Position numbers and translations under genes: made by a program. From the NCBI RefSeq assembly GCF_000020365.1, contig NC_012108.1, positions 4,782,001 through 4,846,000 on the forward strand: a stretch of 64,000 nt of DNA, in the 5' to 3' direction. The notes beneath the pieces were generated by a model, which did no database searches, was not told where the DNA came from, and saw only the letters and a program-made list of their open reading frames with translations. The DNA is from Desulforapulum autotrophicum HRM2 (GTDB lineage Bacteria; Desulfobacterota; Desulfobacteria; Desulfobacterales; Desulfobacteraceae). This document shows, one piece after another, positions 8,286-17,981 of this stretch; within the stretch, counting starts at the first letter, position 1, and each line of letters starts with the position of its first letter.

Positions 8286-10129
8286 TGAAAATCCAGGGTA
8301 TAAATGATTTTGTTATCCGTTTTGCCAATGTAAACGGTTCCGGTTCTGCCAGCGCCAACAACCTCTTTGCCAAGGCTGTTTTTCGAATGGGAGTGCCGGT
8401 GGCTCCGAAAAATATTTTCCCATCCAACATCCAGGGACTTCCCACCTGGTATGAAGTCCGGGTCAATGACAGGGGCCATTTGGGCCGCCGGGGGGGGTAC
8501 GACTTTATTGTGGCCATCAACGGCCAGACCTTAAAAAAAGATTATGACGGTCTCCTGCCCGGCGGCTATTTTCTCTACGACTCCACAAGGCCCCTTGACG
8601 AAAGCTTCCAGAGGGACGACATCACGCCTGTTCCCATTCCGTTGACGGAAATCTGCAACCGTGAGATCTCAAGTCCAAAGCTTCGCCAGTTGCTCAAAAA
8701 CATTCTCTATGTGGGGGCACTGGCCTATCTCCTGGACATGGACTTTTCGGTTCTAAAGGATTCCATCACAAAACAGTTCATCAAAAAACCCAAACTGGCA
8801 GAACCCAACATCAAAGCCCTTGAACTTGGGTTTGAGTATGCCACCGCACACTGCCATGACCTCTGCCAGCTCTCCATAAAATCCAGAGGACAGCTCACCG
8901 ACCATATCATGATGGACGGCAACACAGCCACCGGGCTCGGGGCCGTTTACGGCGGAGCCACCGTTGTCGGCTGGTACCCCATCACCCCGTCCACCTCTGT
9001 GATCGATGCCTTTGACAAGTTCACCCGCAAGTACCGACTCGATGGGTCGGGCAACCGGAGGGCCGCCATTATCCAGGCCGAAGACGAGCTATCGGCCCTG
9101 GGAATCGCCGTGGGCGCCTCGTGGAACGGAGCCAGAGCCTTTACCGCAACCTCTGGTCCAGGACTGTCCCTGATGAACGAACTACTCGGACTTGCCTATT
9201 TTGCGGAAATCCCCGTGGTGTTAATTGATGTACAACGCACAGGACCAAGCACGGGAATGCCCACCAGGAGCCAGCAGTCTGATATTCTGCCGGCAGCCTA
9301 CGCCTCCCACGGGGATACACGCCATGTCCTGCTATTTCCCTGTGACCCCAACGAGTGTTTTGAAATGGCGGCGAAAAGCTTTGATCTTGCCGAAAGACTT
9401 CAAACCCCTGTAATCATGATGACCGACCTGGACCTTGGCATGAACGACCATGTCTGCACGCCCATGCACTGGGATGACACCCAGACCTTTGATAGGGGAA
9501 AGGTGCTCAATTATGACCAGCTGGAATCCCTGACTGAGAAATTCGGCAGGTATCTTGATATAGATAAGGATGGCATATGCTATAGAACCTACCCGGCCAC
9601 CCACCCCGACAAGGGGGCCTACTTTACCCGGGGTTCGTCCCATGATGAATATGCTGCCTATACCGAAGATGAACAGGCCTACAAACGGTGCATGGAGCGG
9701 CTCAACCGAAAATGGGCCACGGCAAAGTCCCTGGTGCCCGAGCCATACATCACCATCAACGACGACGCGACTCCCTGGGGAGCTGTTTTCTGCGGCACCA
9801 CCACCCAGTCAGCCCTTGAGGCCTTTGAACAGCTTGCTGACCAGGGCATTATCGTCAACACCCTCAGGATTCGAAGCTTTCCCTTCCAGGATCAGGTGGC
9901 TGACTTTATCAACCGCCACACAAAGACCTTTGTCATTGAACAGAACCGGGATGGCCAGTTACGGTCCCTCATCATCAACGAGTGTCATATCAACCCGGAC
10001 AGGCTGGTTGCCATCACCAATATCGACAGTATGCCCGTCACTGCAGCCTATATTATCAAAGCCCTGGAGCAGACAATAAAATCGCCCGCACCGCCTGTAA
10101 CCCAGCCCCTTCAAGGAGGTGACAAATGA
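8282..10129 (+). CDS. 2-oxoacid:acceptor oxidoreductase, fused gamma-alpha subunit
   Basis: 615 residues. The first ~190 residues are the gamma (Rossmann-like) domain with NVNGSGSASANNLFAKAV; the rest is the alpha/pyrimidine-binding domain with GATVVGWYPITPSTSVIDAF and EDELSALGIAVGASWNGARA, then the C-terminal domain II. This gamma-alpha fusion is characteristic of 2-oxoglutarate/2-oxoacid:ferredoxin oxidoreductases (KorA-type). With the beta subunit it decarboxylates a 2-oxoacid to its acyl-CoA, or the reverse. Overlaps both neighbours by 4 bases. The exact 2-oxoacid is not readable from sequence. Confidence 0.93.
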   Translation: MMKIQGINDFVIRFANVNGSGSASANNLFAKAVFRMGVPVAPKNIFPSNIQGLPTWYEVRVNDRGHLGRRGGYDFIVAINGQTLKKDYDGLLPGGYFLYDSTRPLDESFQRDDITPVPIPLTEICNREISSPKLRQLLKNILYVGALAYLLDMDFSVLKDSITKQFIKKPKLAEPNIKALELGFEYATAHCHDLCQLSIKSRGQLTDHIMMDGNTATGLGAVYGGATVVGWYPITPSTSVIDAFDKFTRKYRLDGSGNRRAAIIQAEDELSALGIAVGASWNGARAFTATSGPGLSLMNELLGLAYFAEIPVVLIDVQRTGPSTGMPTRSQQSDILPAAYASHGDTRHVLLFPCDPNECFEMAAKSFDLAERLQTPVIMMTDLDLGMNDHVCTPMHWDDTQTFDRGKVLNYDQLESLTEKFGRYLDIDKDGICYRTYPATHPDKGAYFTRGSSHDEYAAYTEDEQAYKRCMERLNRKWATAKSLVPEPYITINDDATPWGAVFCGTTTQSALEAFEQLADQGIIVNTLRIRSFPFQDQVADFINRHTKTFVIEQNRDGQLRSLIINECHINPDRLVAITNIDSMPVTAAYIIKALEQTIKSPAPPVTQPLQGGDK

Positions 10130-11178
10130 GTCCACACCGCCCCGTTTTCCGCCATCCCGATCTGCCTAAAAATGATCTCGGCCATACCCGGCAGGATTAT
10201 GAAGGAGCCGATTCCACACTCTGTGCAGGATGCGGCCATGATTCCATCACCAATGCCATCATCCAGGCGTGCTTTGAGCTCTCCATCCCCCCCCATGGGG
10301 TGGTCAAGATGTCCGGCATTGGCTGTTCGTCCAAAACGCCGGCCTATTTCCTTGGGAAATCCCATGGATTCAACTCAGTCCACGGCCGCATGCCCTCCAT
10401 CGCAACCGGCGCCAACCTGGCCAACCGGGATCTTGTCTATATCGGCGTGTCCGGTGACGGGGATACGGCATCCATTGGTATGGGGCAATTTGTCCACATT
10501 GTGCGGCGCAACCTCAACATGACCTATATTGTCATGAACAACGGGTGCTACGGCCTGACCAAGGGCCAGGATTCAGCAACGGCTGACAGGGGGTCAACCA
10601 GCAGAAAAGGCCATCCCAATCCCTTTGAGGCCATTGATCTTTGCGAACTTGCAATTCAACTGGGCGCAGGGTATGTCGCCCGGGGATTTTCAGGCGATAA
10701 GGAGCAACTGGTCCCCCTTTTGAAAGGCGCCTTGAAGCATGGGGGGTTTGCCCTGGTGGATGTAATCTCACCCTGCGTCACCTTTAACAACACAGCAACA
10801 TCAACCAAAAGTTACCAATGGGTGCGGGACCACATGGAGGCCACTGCCACGGTTGATTTCATACCGCCCAGGCATGAAATCACCACCTGCTATCCCCGGG
10901 GAACCACCCAGAAGGTGACCATGCATGACGGGGGTGTTATCCAACTGTGCAAGGACGATGCAGCCATTGACGTCACCAACCGACGCTCTGCCATTGACGC
11001 CCTGGAACGTCACCGGGAAGAGGGGCACCTTCTCACTGGCCTTTTCCATGTCAACAACGAAGCCGAGGACACCCACGCGATTCTCAAAACAACCAACGCC
11101 CCGCTTAATTCCCTGACGGAAGAGCAGCTCTGCCCGGGAGACAATGCCCTGGGACAAATTCTTGAAAATTACAGATGA
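10126..11178 (+). CDS. 2-oxoacid:acceptor oxidoreductase, beta (TPP-binding) subunit
   Basis: 350 residues. [21 protein letters not shown] and the thiamine-diphosphate motif [12 protein letters not shown] followed by [15 protein letters not shown] identify the beta subunit of KorB-type 2-oxoacid:ferredoxin oxidoreductases. It is about 60 residues longer than many KorB proteins because of a C-terminal extension. The start overlaps the alpha-gamma gene by 4 bases after AAGGAGG, closing a three-gene translationally coupled unit. Confidence 0.93.
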   Translation: MSPHRPVFRHPDLPKNDLGHTRQDYEGADSTLCAGCGHDSITNAIIQACFELSIPPHGVVKMSGIGCSSKTPAYFLGKSHGFNSVHGRMPSIATGANLANRDLVYIGVSGDGDTASIGMGQFVHIVRRNLNMTYIVMNNGCYGLTKGQDSATADRGSTSRKGHPNPFEAIDLCELAIQLGAGYVARGFSGDKEQLVPLLKGALKHGGFALVDVISPCVTFNNTATSTKSYQWVRDHMEATATVDFIPPRHEITTCYPRGTTQKVTMHDGGVIQLCKDDAAIDVTNRRSAIDALERHREEGHLLTGLFHVNNEAEDTHAILKTTNAPLNSLTEEQLCPGDNALGQILENYR

Positions 11179-11269
11179 TACAAGGGGCAAAGTTACCTTT
11201 TCCCAGGTGCCAACACCCGTTTCAGCCCTTCGTGTCCATTTGAACGCCCAACGCAAAAGGAGGATTGTG

Positions 11270-12547
11270 ATGAACATGACAAAATCGGTTGTTTTCACCA
11301 TGGCTATCTTGGTAGCCTTACTGTGTGCAGACGCTCCGGCGTTTGCAGAACAGGGGAAAAAATGTGGGGATAAATCCACGGCCCAGCTTGGCCCACGCCC
11401 CGCTTACCTTGTCAATGACATGGACGACAGCCTGCTCAAGAAAACCCTTGGCGATTGCATTGACGGACCCTTTTACCGAACCGACTTTTCCATTGGCCAC
11501 CGTGGGGCTTCAATGCAATTTCCCGAGCATACCCGGGAATCCTACGAAGCCGCCGCCGCCATGGGAGCCGGTATCTGCGAGTGTGATGTCACCTTTACCC
11601 GGGACAGACAGCTGGTCTGCCGCCACTCCCAGTGCGACCTTGCAACCACCACCAACATCCTTGCCGTTCCAGAGCTTGCAGCCAAATGTTCTGAACCCTT
11701 TACCCCGGCTGTGTTTGACCCTGAAACGGGAAAACTCATCAAACCGGCATCTGCCAAATGCTGCACCAGCGATATCACCCTTGGGGAGTTTAAAAGACTC
11801 AAGGGCAAAATGGACGCTTCAAATCCCAGTGCCACAACCGTGGAAGCATTCATGGACGCAACACCGAGTTGGCGCACGGATCTCTACACGGCCAGGGGCA
11901 CCCTCATGACCCATGCCGAAAGCATTGAACTGTTCAAGCGGCTGGGCATGAAGATGACACCCGAACTGAAAGCGCCCGACGTGACCATGCCCTTTGACGG
12001 CAATTACACCCAGGCGAAATATGCCCAGCAGATGATCGACGAATACAAAAAGGCGGGGATTGCGCCGGATCAGGTTTTTCCCCAGTCTTTTAACCTGGGC
12101 GACGTGATCTACTGGCTGAAAAACGACCCCCAGTTCGGGAGACAGGCGGTTTACCTGGACGGTCGGGATGGGGATAAAAATTTTGACATCACCCGGCCGG
12201 ACACCTGGTCCCCGACCATGGACGAACTCTTTGCCCAGAATGTGAGAATCATTGCACCGCCCATGTGGATGCTCCTGGCAATTGACAAAAACGGCAAGAT
12301 CGTTCCGTCCACCTATGCCAAACGTGCAAAAGCAGCCGGACTTGACATCATCACCTGGACCCTTGAACGCTCGGGCCTACTCAAAACCGGCGGTGGATGG
12401 TACTACCAGACCATCAAAGATGCCATCAACAACGACGGAGATATGCTGGTGGCCCTGGATGTCCTGGCCCAGGAGGTCGGTATCCTTGGCATCTTTTCCG
12501 ACTGGCCGGCAACGGTTACCTTTTATGCCAATTGCAAGGGACTTTAA
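11270..12547 (+). CDS. Exported glycerophosphodiester phosphodiesterase
   Basis: 425 residues with a signal peptide ([20 protein letters not shown], likely cleaved after AFA). The GDPD signature [14 protein letters not shown] and [18 protein letters not shown] are present, giving the catalytic His/Arg and the Glu/Asp metal ligands. The enzyme should hydrolyse glycerophosphodiesters to glycerol-3-phosphate and alcohol in the periplasm. Several extra cysteines (CCTSD, CSEPF) suggest disulfides. The ATG at 11270 follows AAGGAGG and is preferred over an upstream in-frame start. The next gene, a DsbA-like thiol oxidoreductase, begins directly after the stop codon (TAA-ATG). Confidence 0.92.
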   Translation: MNMTKSVVFTMAILVALLCADAPAFAEQGKKCGDKSTAQLGPRPAYLVNDMDDSLLKKTLGDCIDGPFYRTDFSIGHRGASMQFPEHTRESYEAAAAMGAGICECDVTFTRDRQLVCRHSQCDLATTTNILAVPELAAKCSEPFTPAVFDPETGKLIKPASAKCCTSDITLGEFKRLKGKMDASNPSATTVEAFMDATPSWRTDLYTARGTLMTHAESIELFKRLGMKMTPELKAPDVTMPFDGNYTQAKYAQQMIDEYKKAGIAPDQVFPQSFNLGDVIYWLKNDPQFGRQAVYLDGRDGDKNFDITRPDTWSPTMDELFAQNVRIIAPPMWMLLAIDKNGKIVPSTYAKRAKAAGLDIITWTLERSGLLKTGGGWYYQTIKDAINNDGDMLVALDVLAQEVGILGIFSDWPATVTFYANCKGL

Positions 12548-13174
12548 ATGACTGATTCAACTTTGACACTTGAAATCTTTTCAGACTATGTCTGACCCTG
12601 GTGCTACTTCATTACCGGGCGTATTGAAAAAATCAAAAAGACCTATGGCATTCCCATCAAATGGCGGGCCTTTCCCCTGCACCCGGACACACCTGAACAG
12701 GGATGCACCCTGGAAGCGCTTTTTAAAAAAAAGGGGATAGAAATGGATGTGGATGAGGTCATGGCCCATCTGAGGACCACGGCATCCCGGTTAGGGCTTG
12801 CAATGGGGCGAAGAAAAATGACCTATAACAGCCGCCTTGCCCAGGAAGTCGGACTCTGGGCCGAAACCAGAGGTCGCGGCCATCAGTTTCATATGGAGGC
12901 GTTTAAAGCCTATTTTGTGGATGGTAAAAACATTGCTGAACGACAGGTTCTGCTGGATCTGATCAAAGGGGCGGATCTGGATCCCAGGGAGGGGGCATCC
13001 ATCATTGATCAAAGGCGCTTTTCTGCTGCCGTTGATGCAGACTGGGAACTTTCAAAAAAAGCCGGGATCACTGCCGTTCCAACCTTCAGGCTTGGTTTGG
13101 ACAAGCTGGTTGGTGCCCAGCCCTATGAAGTGCTTGCTCGACTGGTTGAAAAACATAGGATCAACGGACGTTGA
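12548..13174 (+). CDS. Selenocysteine-containing DsbA/FrnE-like thiol oxidoreductase (UGA recoded)
   Basis: Read through the in-frame TGA at 12593-12595, the gene encodes 208 residues starting MTDSTLTLEIFSDYV-U-PWCY. FrnE/2-hydroxychromene-2-carboxylate isomerase-type DsbA proteins have CPWC at exactly this point after the first beta strand, so Sec16 replaces the first Cys and C19 is the resolving Cys. The remainder (PIKWRAFPLHPDTPEQG, TAVPTFRLG with the cis-Pro loop) continues the thioredoxin fold without another break. The ATG directly follows the GDPD stop, with AAGGGA upstream. Without recoding only a fragment from 12743 is seen. The alternative, a nonsense pseudogene, is disfavoured by the exact position of TGA and the hairpin at 12608. 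Confidence 0.87.
12608..12628 (+). promoter_or_regulatory. SECIS-like hairpin downstream of UGA
   Basis: TTCATTAC (12608-12615) pairs with GTATTGAA (12621-12628), seven pairs and one U-U mismatch, around the loop CGGGC (12616-12620). The loop starts about 20 bases after the TGA, within the spacing of bacterial SECIS elements, and carries G in its first two positions. A competing fold pairs CCC-GGT at 12596-12602 with ACC-GGG at 12614-12619. Either would sit within the coding region as bacterial SECIS elements do. Thermodynamic folding was not run. Confidence 0.6.
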
Positions 13175-13185
13175 CACAACAACTT

Positions 13186-13214
13186 TTAAAAAAGGGCGGA
13201 CCTTAAGTCCGCCC
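13186..13214 (-). terminator. Rho-independent terminator after carbonic anhydrase gene
   Basis: GGGCGGAC (13194-13201) and GTCCGCCC (13207-13214) form a perfect 8-bp stem with a 5-base loop. Read on the minus strand it is followed by TTTTTT, so it ends transcription of the carbonic anhydrase gene. On the plus strand there is no T tract, so it may block converging transcription only weakly. Confidence 0.85.
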
Positions 13215-13247
13215 TCGACGGATTTTGACACCCGGATCAACCAACGA

Positions 13248-14252
13248 CTAGGAATGGCTCTCCCCATGGCTTTTAGCACCGCCTTCAAGGAGTGCTCTTT
13301 CCGGGTTGGCTTCAACCTTTTCCAGAATATCAAAGGTTGTATCTTCGGGCAGCCAGGTGACCTTGCCCGTTCCCACATCGTAGATGGCACCCACCACCTT
13401 TGCAAATTTTTCTTTTACAAAGCCTCTGATCACGGGGCTCTCCATGAAAAGCTCCTCAATGCCCAGCCAGATATTTTCTTCAATGGCAGCCGGAATAACG
13501 GCATCTCCGTTAAGATCAGGATGCAGGGCCATGGCCCTTCGTACAGCAGGTTCTATATTGTCCACAAGGGCCGGAATATTTCTTTCCAGTTCATGGCCAC
13601 GCCCCTGAACAGCATGGGTGACTGCCGTAACCGCGCCGCACTGGGTATGACCCAGCACAACCAGCACCGGCGTTTTAACATGGGCAAGGCCATATTCAAT
13701 GGAGCCCCTTTCATCCACATCACACACATTTCCGGCAACACGAACAACAAAGATATCCATGATTCCGGCATCAAACAGGCTCTCCACAGGAACCCTCGAG
13801 TCTGAGCAGGTAATCACCGTGGCAAAGGCATGGTCCCCCTGATTTTCACTGCCGGCCTGGGCCAGCCGGTCGGCATCAAGGTTGGGGTGGGTCATCTCAC
13901 CGGCAACAAAACGGGAATTTCCCTGTTGCAGTTGGGCAATGGCCATGTCTGGTGAAGGCTTTCCGGCAAAGGGGTTGTTTTCATTATCAGCCACTGCAGG
14001 CGCCCTGTGATCAACGCTGGCAATGGTCTCAAGGGCTGCTGTCAGGTAGGCCTGTTTTTCAGCCGCTATTTTTCCATCTTCCTGGGTCTCAACCGCGACC
14101 TCCGCGACCTCCTGGTGAGTTATATCCCCAGCCTGGGCGTGTACGGCCTCACCCATCGCCTTGTCTGAAGGTTCACCATTAAAGATGGAGATGGCGATCA
14201 CCATGGTTATAAAATAAGCGGCTAAGACAATTTTAAGGGTATGTTTTTTCAT
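13248..14252 (-). CDS. Exported or membrane-anchored beta-carbonic anhydrase
   Basis: 334 residues. The N-terminus KKHTLKIVLAAYFITMVIAI is a signal anchor or signal peptide. A linker of ~90 residues precedes the beta-CA domain: VITCSDSRVPVESLFDAG (Cys and Asp-Arg zinc/catalytic motif) and VLGHTQCGAV (His and Cys ligands). It should interconvert CO2 and bicarbonate on the periplasmic side, unusual for beta-CAs that are mostly cytoplasmic. An ATG at 14252 after GGGAG is used. Ends at a clear terminator. Confidence 0.92.
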   Translation of the reverse strand: MKKHTLKIVLAAYFITMVIAISIFNGEPSDKAMGEAVHAQAGDITHQEVAEVAVETQEDGKIAAEKQAYLTAALETIASVDHRAPAVADNENNPFAGKPSPDMAIAQLQQGNSRFVAGEMTHPNLDADRLAQAGSENQGDHAFATVITCSDSRVPVESLFDAGIMDIFVVRVAGNVCDVDERGSIEYGLAHVKTPVLVVLGHTQCGAVTAVTHAVQGRGHELERNIPALVDNIEPAVRRAMALHPDLNGDAVIPAAIEENIWLGIEELFMESPVIRGFVKEKFAKVVGAIYDVGTGKVTWLPEDTTFDILEKVEANPERALLEGGAKSHGESHS

Positions 14253-14988
14253 CAAATATTCTCCCGGGTTAATATCAATGTTCTCTCGTCACGGTTTGTC
14301 ACAATGATTGTCATTCCGGCGGACCATGGTGCCATTCCCATGAACACAAAATCTTTTCTAATTACCATTCATTCCATGCCAAGGCAACCCCATACTCAAA
14401 ATTATTTTAGGGACTTAAACAAAAATAGATACAGAAGATTTGGCATGTTGAACCCGGCCGGATTTTTCTTTTATTGCGGTTTTTTGCAACGGGCTTATTA
14501 TTGAACCAAAGGCATCACCACAACGGCCATCCTCACGTACAGCAGTACGCTCCGATTTCAGAATTTTTTGCACCTTGCACACGGACAATTTTTTGCCCTT
14601 TTCCGACAGACTGCGCAATTCAAAAAACGCTTGGGAAAAGACCGTTGCCCAGATTCTGTATTGATCCAGATGATGAAGTTCAGGCGTTCCGTCTGCAACA
14701 CCATCTCCCATGTCAAGACCAAACAATTACCCATCAAAAGGCATGGCCATGCAAAAACCCATGTATTGCCGGAAAAGGTCATAACTGCTTTATTTGACGC
14801 GACAATGGGGAAAATGTTGACAACCCCCCACGCGATTGTTATTCACTCGTATTTTTATTTGTTTTTGCAGCAAGGATCTTCCAGCGACAGACCAAGTCCT
14901 CTGGGACAACGGGATTAGACTTTAGCAGGACAACGAACCTTGGTGTTGTGAAACCCGTTAATTGAAAAGAACAAAAGGAGCCTCATCC
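14253..14988. other. Intergenic region between carbonic anhydrase and TRAP genes
   Basis: About 735 bases. Several short open frames exist on both strands (for example 14415-14726 minus), but none has a ribosome site, a recognisable domain or a partner. A TTGACA at about 14815 with weak -10 spacing could be a promoter of the TRAP operon. I see no repeat or RNA gene here. Confidence 0.5.
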
Positions 14989-16074
14989 ATGAAAAGACTT
15001 GTTATACTGCTGACAGCAGCTGTTCTCATAACCCTGCCGTTAAATAGCGCTGTTGCTAAAACAGTTATAAAGCTGGCCAATGCCGGCCCGGAGGCCCCGG
15101 ACAACAGAACTGTCAAAGCGGTTAAGGTGTTCAAGTATCTCGTAGAAAAGGGAACCAACGGTGAAGTCGAAATCCAGGCATTCCATGCCAGAAAACTCGG
15201 TGATGAACGCGAAGCCCTTGAGGGAATCCGCATGGGAACCATCCAGATGGGAACCCTGACATCGGGTCCTGTGCCGGGCTTTCTCCCGACCGTCATGCTC
15301 TACGACATCCCGTTTTTGTTCAGCAGCGCTCCTGCGGCATGGGAATTCTTTGAGAGCAAAACCGCCCAGGAGTTCAAGGAGGCTTTTCTGGAAAAATCCG
15401 GAGTTCGAATCCTGGCTACCTCAGAAAACGGATACCGCCACTTTACCGATACCATCCGGCCCATCAAAACACCCCAAGACATGAAAGGGTTGAAAATCAG
15501 AACCATGCAGAACCCTGCCCACATGTCCATGGTAAAAGCTTTGGGAGCAGATCCCACGCCACTGCCGTTTGGTGAGCTTTACATGGCACTGCAGCAGAAA
15601 GTTGTTGACGGGATGGAGTGCCCCATTGTCCTGATCAACGACATGAAGTTCTACGAGGTTCAAAAGTATATGGTGCTCGATGGCCACCTGTACAATCCGC
15701 TGTTTATTTTCATCAACGATCAGTTTTTTACGAAAAAACTGACACCGGCCCAGCAGACGGTTGTTCTTGAGGCCGCAAAGGTGCTGGCACGCACCCACAA
15801 CGGATTCAGCCAGGAGGCTAACATCCAAGGTCTGTCTGTACTCAAGGCAAAGGGCATGGAGGTATACAAACCCACCCTGGAAGAGTTGGCACAGTTCCGT
15901 GCACTGGCACAGCCTGCAGGCCTTGAATTCATCACCGATAAAATCGGCAAGGAATGGGTAGAAAAAACACTGAAAGATGCCGACGAAGCAGAAAAGGTTG
16001 TTGGTGACAGGGCAGACGCCATCATTGATGAAACCATAAAATATGCCAATGACATGCTGTCCCAGGTAAAGTGA
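14989..16074 (+). CDS. TRAP transporter substrate-binding protein (DctP type)
   Basis: 361 residues with a signal peptide (RLVILLTAAVLITLPLNSAVA, cleaved before KTVIKLAN). The mature part has the DctP-family features: LGDEREALEGIRMGTIQMG, DIPFLF, and the segment KGLKIRTMQNPAH, whose Arg normally binds the substrate carboxylate. It is a periplasmic receptor for an organic acid. The ATG at 14989 follows AAAAGGAG. First gene of the DctP-Q-M-aminotransferase cluster. Confidence 0.93.
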   Translation: MKRLVILLTAAVLITLPLNSAVAKTVIKLANAGPEAPDNRTVKAVKVFKYLVEKGTNGEVEIQAFHARKLGDEREALEGIRMGTIQMGTLTSGPVPGFLPTVMLYDIPFLFSSAPAAWEFFESKTAQEFKEAFLEKSGVRILATSENGYRHFTDTIRPIKTPQDMKGLKIRTMQNPAHMSMVKALGADPTPLPFGELYMALQQKVVDGMECPIVLINDMKFYEVQKYMVLDGHLYNPLFIFINDQFFTKKLTPAQQTVVLEAAKVLARTHNGFSQEANIQGLSVLKAKGMEVYKPTLEELAQFRALAQPAGLEFITDKIGKEWVEKTLKDADEAEKVVGDRADAIIDETIKYANDMLSQVK

Positions 16075-16135
16075 TCCAACTACCGGACCATGATGATAAC
16101 CCGGGCTTTCGGCAAATTCTGCCGAAAGCCTTGAA

Positions 16136-16654
16136 ATGATAAACACAAGGCAAATGAAGACATTCTCCAAGTGGTTCGACCACTACCTCCGGTGGCAGGA
16201 ACATTTTTGCAACACAATGCTCATCGCCCTGGGTCTCGCCATGACCCTGTTGATTCTTCTCCAGGTTTTTTTCCGTTTTGTAGTCTATGTTCCCTTTCCC
16301 TGGAGCGAAGAGTGTGCAAGGTACCTCATGATCTGGATGGGAATGCTCGGTAGTGCCCTGGCCCTTCAAAAGGGACGGCATATCGGTGTGACCATGGTCA
16401 TGGAAAAACTCCCCGAAAAATGGCACAAAGCAATGACGCTTTTTGTTCAACTGGCCACCATCGGGTTTCTTTCTGTGTTGTTTTACCAGGGGATTCAGTT
16501 TGCCCTGTTCAATCAGGGACAGTCGTCTCCTGCCCTGGAAATATCCATGCTGGTTCCCTACCTCTCTCTTCCTGTGGGATCGGCCATGATGATCCTGGTT
16601 ATCGCCGGAGACATCCTGCACACATTTTTTCCAGCAAATACCGTGCTGGGATAG
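16136..16654 (+). CDS. TRAP transporter small permease (DctQ type)
   Basis: 172 residues with four predicted membrane helices (MLIALGLAMTLLILLQVFFR, LMIWMGMLGSALALQ, LFVQLATIGFLSVLFY and a C-terminal helix) and the family motif WSEECARYLMIWMGMLG. DctQ links the binding protein to the large permease. An in-frame ATG at 16154, preceded by AAGGCA, is an alternative start. It lies between dctP-like and dctM-like genes. Confidence 0.92.
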   Translation: MINTRQMKTFSKWFDHYLRWQEHFCNTMLIALGLAMTLLILLQVFFRFVVYVPFPWSEECARYLMIWMGMLGSALALQKGRHIGVTMVMEKLPEKWHKAMTLFVQLATIGFLSVLFYQGIQFALFNQGQSSPALEISMLVPYLSLPVGSAMMILVIAGDILHTFFPANTVLG

Positions 16655-16693
16655 GCCTGTTATGCTTCAGCCATTCCGGAGATCCATGAAACC

Positions 16694-17974
16694 ATGATAC
16701 TTTTGCTTTGCAGTGTTTTTCTGATAACCCTGATCCTGGGATTTCCAGTGGCGTTCTGCCTGGGCATAACATCCCTGGCTGCATTGATTGTCAGTGATGT
16801 CCCCCTGGTGCTCATGACCCAGCGGCTGTTTACCGGGATAGACTCCTTTCCCCTGATGGCGGTTCCGTTTTTTGTACTTGCCGGAGAGCTGATGAACCGG
16901 GGAGGAACCACACGCCGGCTCATTGATTTTGCCAATGTCCTGGTCGGTCGGATTCCCGGCGGACTTGCCCATACCAATATCCTGGCTTCCATGTTTTTCG
17001 GCGGCATCAGCGGTTCTGCCGTGGCAGATGCCGCAGCCATGGGTACCATCCTTGTACCGGGCATGATAAGAAAAGGCTTTTCCCCGGGATTCAGTGCCGC
17101 AGTTACTGCCGCCTCTTCAACCATGGGGCCGATCATACCCCCGTCCATCCTCATGGTGCTCATGGGGGTTACCACGGGCCTGTCCATCGGCGGGCTGTTT
17201 GCCGCCGGCATCATCCCGGGCACCCTCATCGGTGTGTCCATGATGGGGTTAAGTTATTTCATGGCCATCCGGTATTCCTTTCCAAAGGAAACCATGGCCC
17301 TGAGTCCGTTGATTCTATGGAAGGAGTTTGTTTCAGCAGGACCGGCCCTTCTGGCACCGTTCATTATTCTTGGCGGCATTCTGGGCGGGGTGTTTACGCC
17401 CACGGAAGCCGCAGCAATAGCTGTCCTCTACGCCTTTATTCTGGGCAGATTCATCTACCGGGAGCTCACGGTAAGGGACATGGGTGACGTATTCATCCAG
17501 AGCGGAATCACCACCGCTGTCCTGCTGATCATCATCGGCATGGCCAACATCTTCGCATGGGTCCTGACATCAGAACAGATCCCTACCCGGATCGCCCAGG
17601 CCATGCTTGCCCTGACCAGCAACCCCTACGCCATCCTGATGATGATCAACGTCTTTCTCATCTTCATCGGCATGTTCCTCGAAGGCGGGGCTGCCATCAT
17701 CATCCTGGCACCAACCCTTCTCCAGGTTACCAATGCCGTGGGGATCGATCCCCTGCACTTCGGCCTGATCATGGTCCTGAACCTTTCTGTGGGGCTGCTC
17801 ACCCCCCCCCTGGGCGTCTGTCTGTTTGTTGTCTGCGGGGTCACCCGCATCGATTTTTCGGTGATTGTCAGGGCAGTCATCCCCTTTCTTCTATTAGAAA
17901 TCGGTGTCCTTCTTGTGGCAACCTATTTCCCCTGGCTGATTTTGTTTGTTCCAAAATTTCTCGGTTACGTATAG
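16694..17974 (+). CDS. TRAP transporter large permease (DctM type)
   Basis: 426 residues with about twelve membrane helices. FFGGISGSAVADAAAMGTIL, STMGPIIPPSILMVLMG and TPPLGVCLFVVCGV are hallmark DctM segments. It forms the sodium-coupled transport channel of the tripartite carrier. The aminotransferase gene begins 7 bases after its stop. Confidence 0.94.
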   Translation: MILLLCSVFLITLILGFPVAFCLGITSLAALIVSDVPLVLMTQRLFTGIDSFPLMAVPFFVLAGELMNRGGTTRRLIDFANVLVGRIPGGLAHTNILASMFFGGISGSAVADAAAMGTILVPGMIRKGFSPGFSAAVTAASSTMGPIIPPSILMVLMGVTTGLSIGGLFAAGIIPGTLIGVSMMGLSYFMAIRYSFPKETMALSPLILWKEFVSAGPALLAPFIILGGILGGVFTPTEAAAIAVLYAFILGRFIYRELTVRDMGDVFIQSGITTAVLLIIIGMANIFAWVLTSEQIPTRIAQAMLALTSNPYAILMMINVFLIFIGMFLEGGAAIIILAPTLLQVTNAVGIDPLHFGLIMVLNLSVGLLTPPLGVCLFVVCGVTRIDFSVIVRAVIPFLLLEIGVLLVATYFPWLILFVPKFLGYV

Positions 17975-17981
17975 GACGATC

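Noticed and set aside
12743-13174. Separate 143-codon gene starting inside the DsbA-like region
   Set aside because: It is the 3' part of the UGA-containing gene; no ribosome site lies before 12743 and the frame upstream is coherent to the ATG at 12548.
14415-14797. Small genes in the gap before the TRAP operon
   Set aside because: Overlapping frames on both strands, no ribosome sites and no domain; no homology can be recognised by eye.
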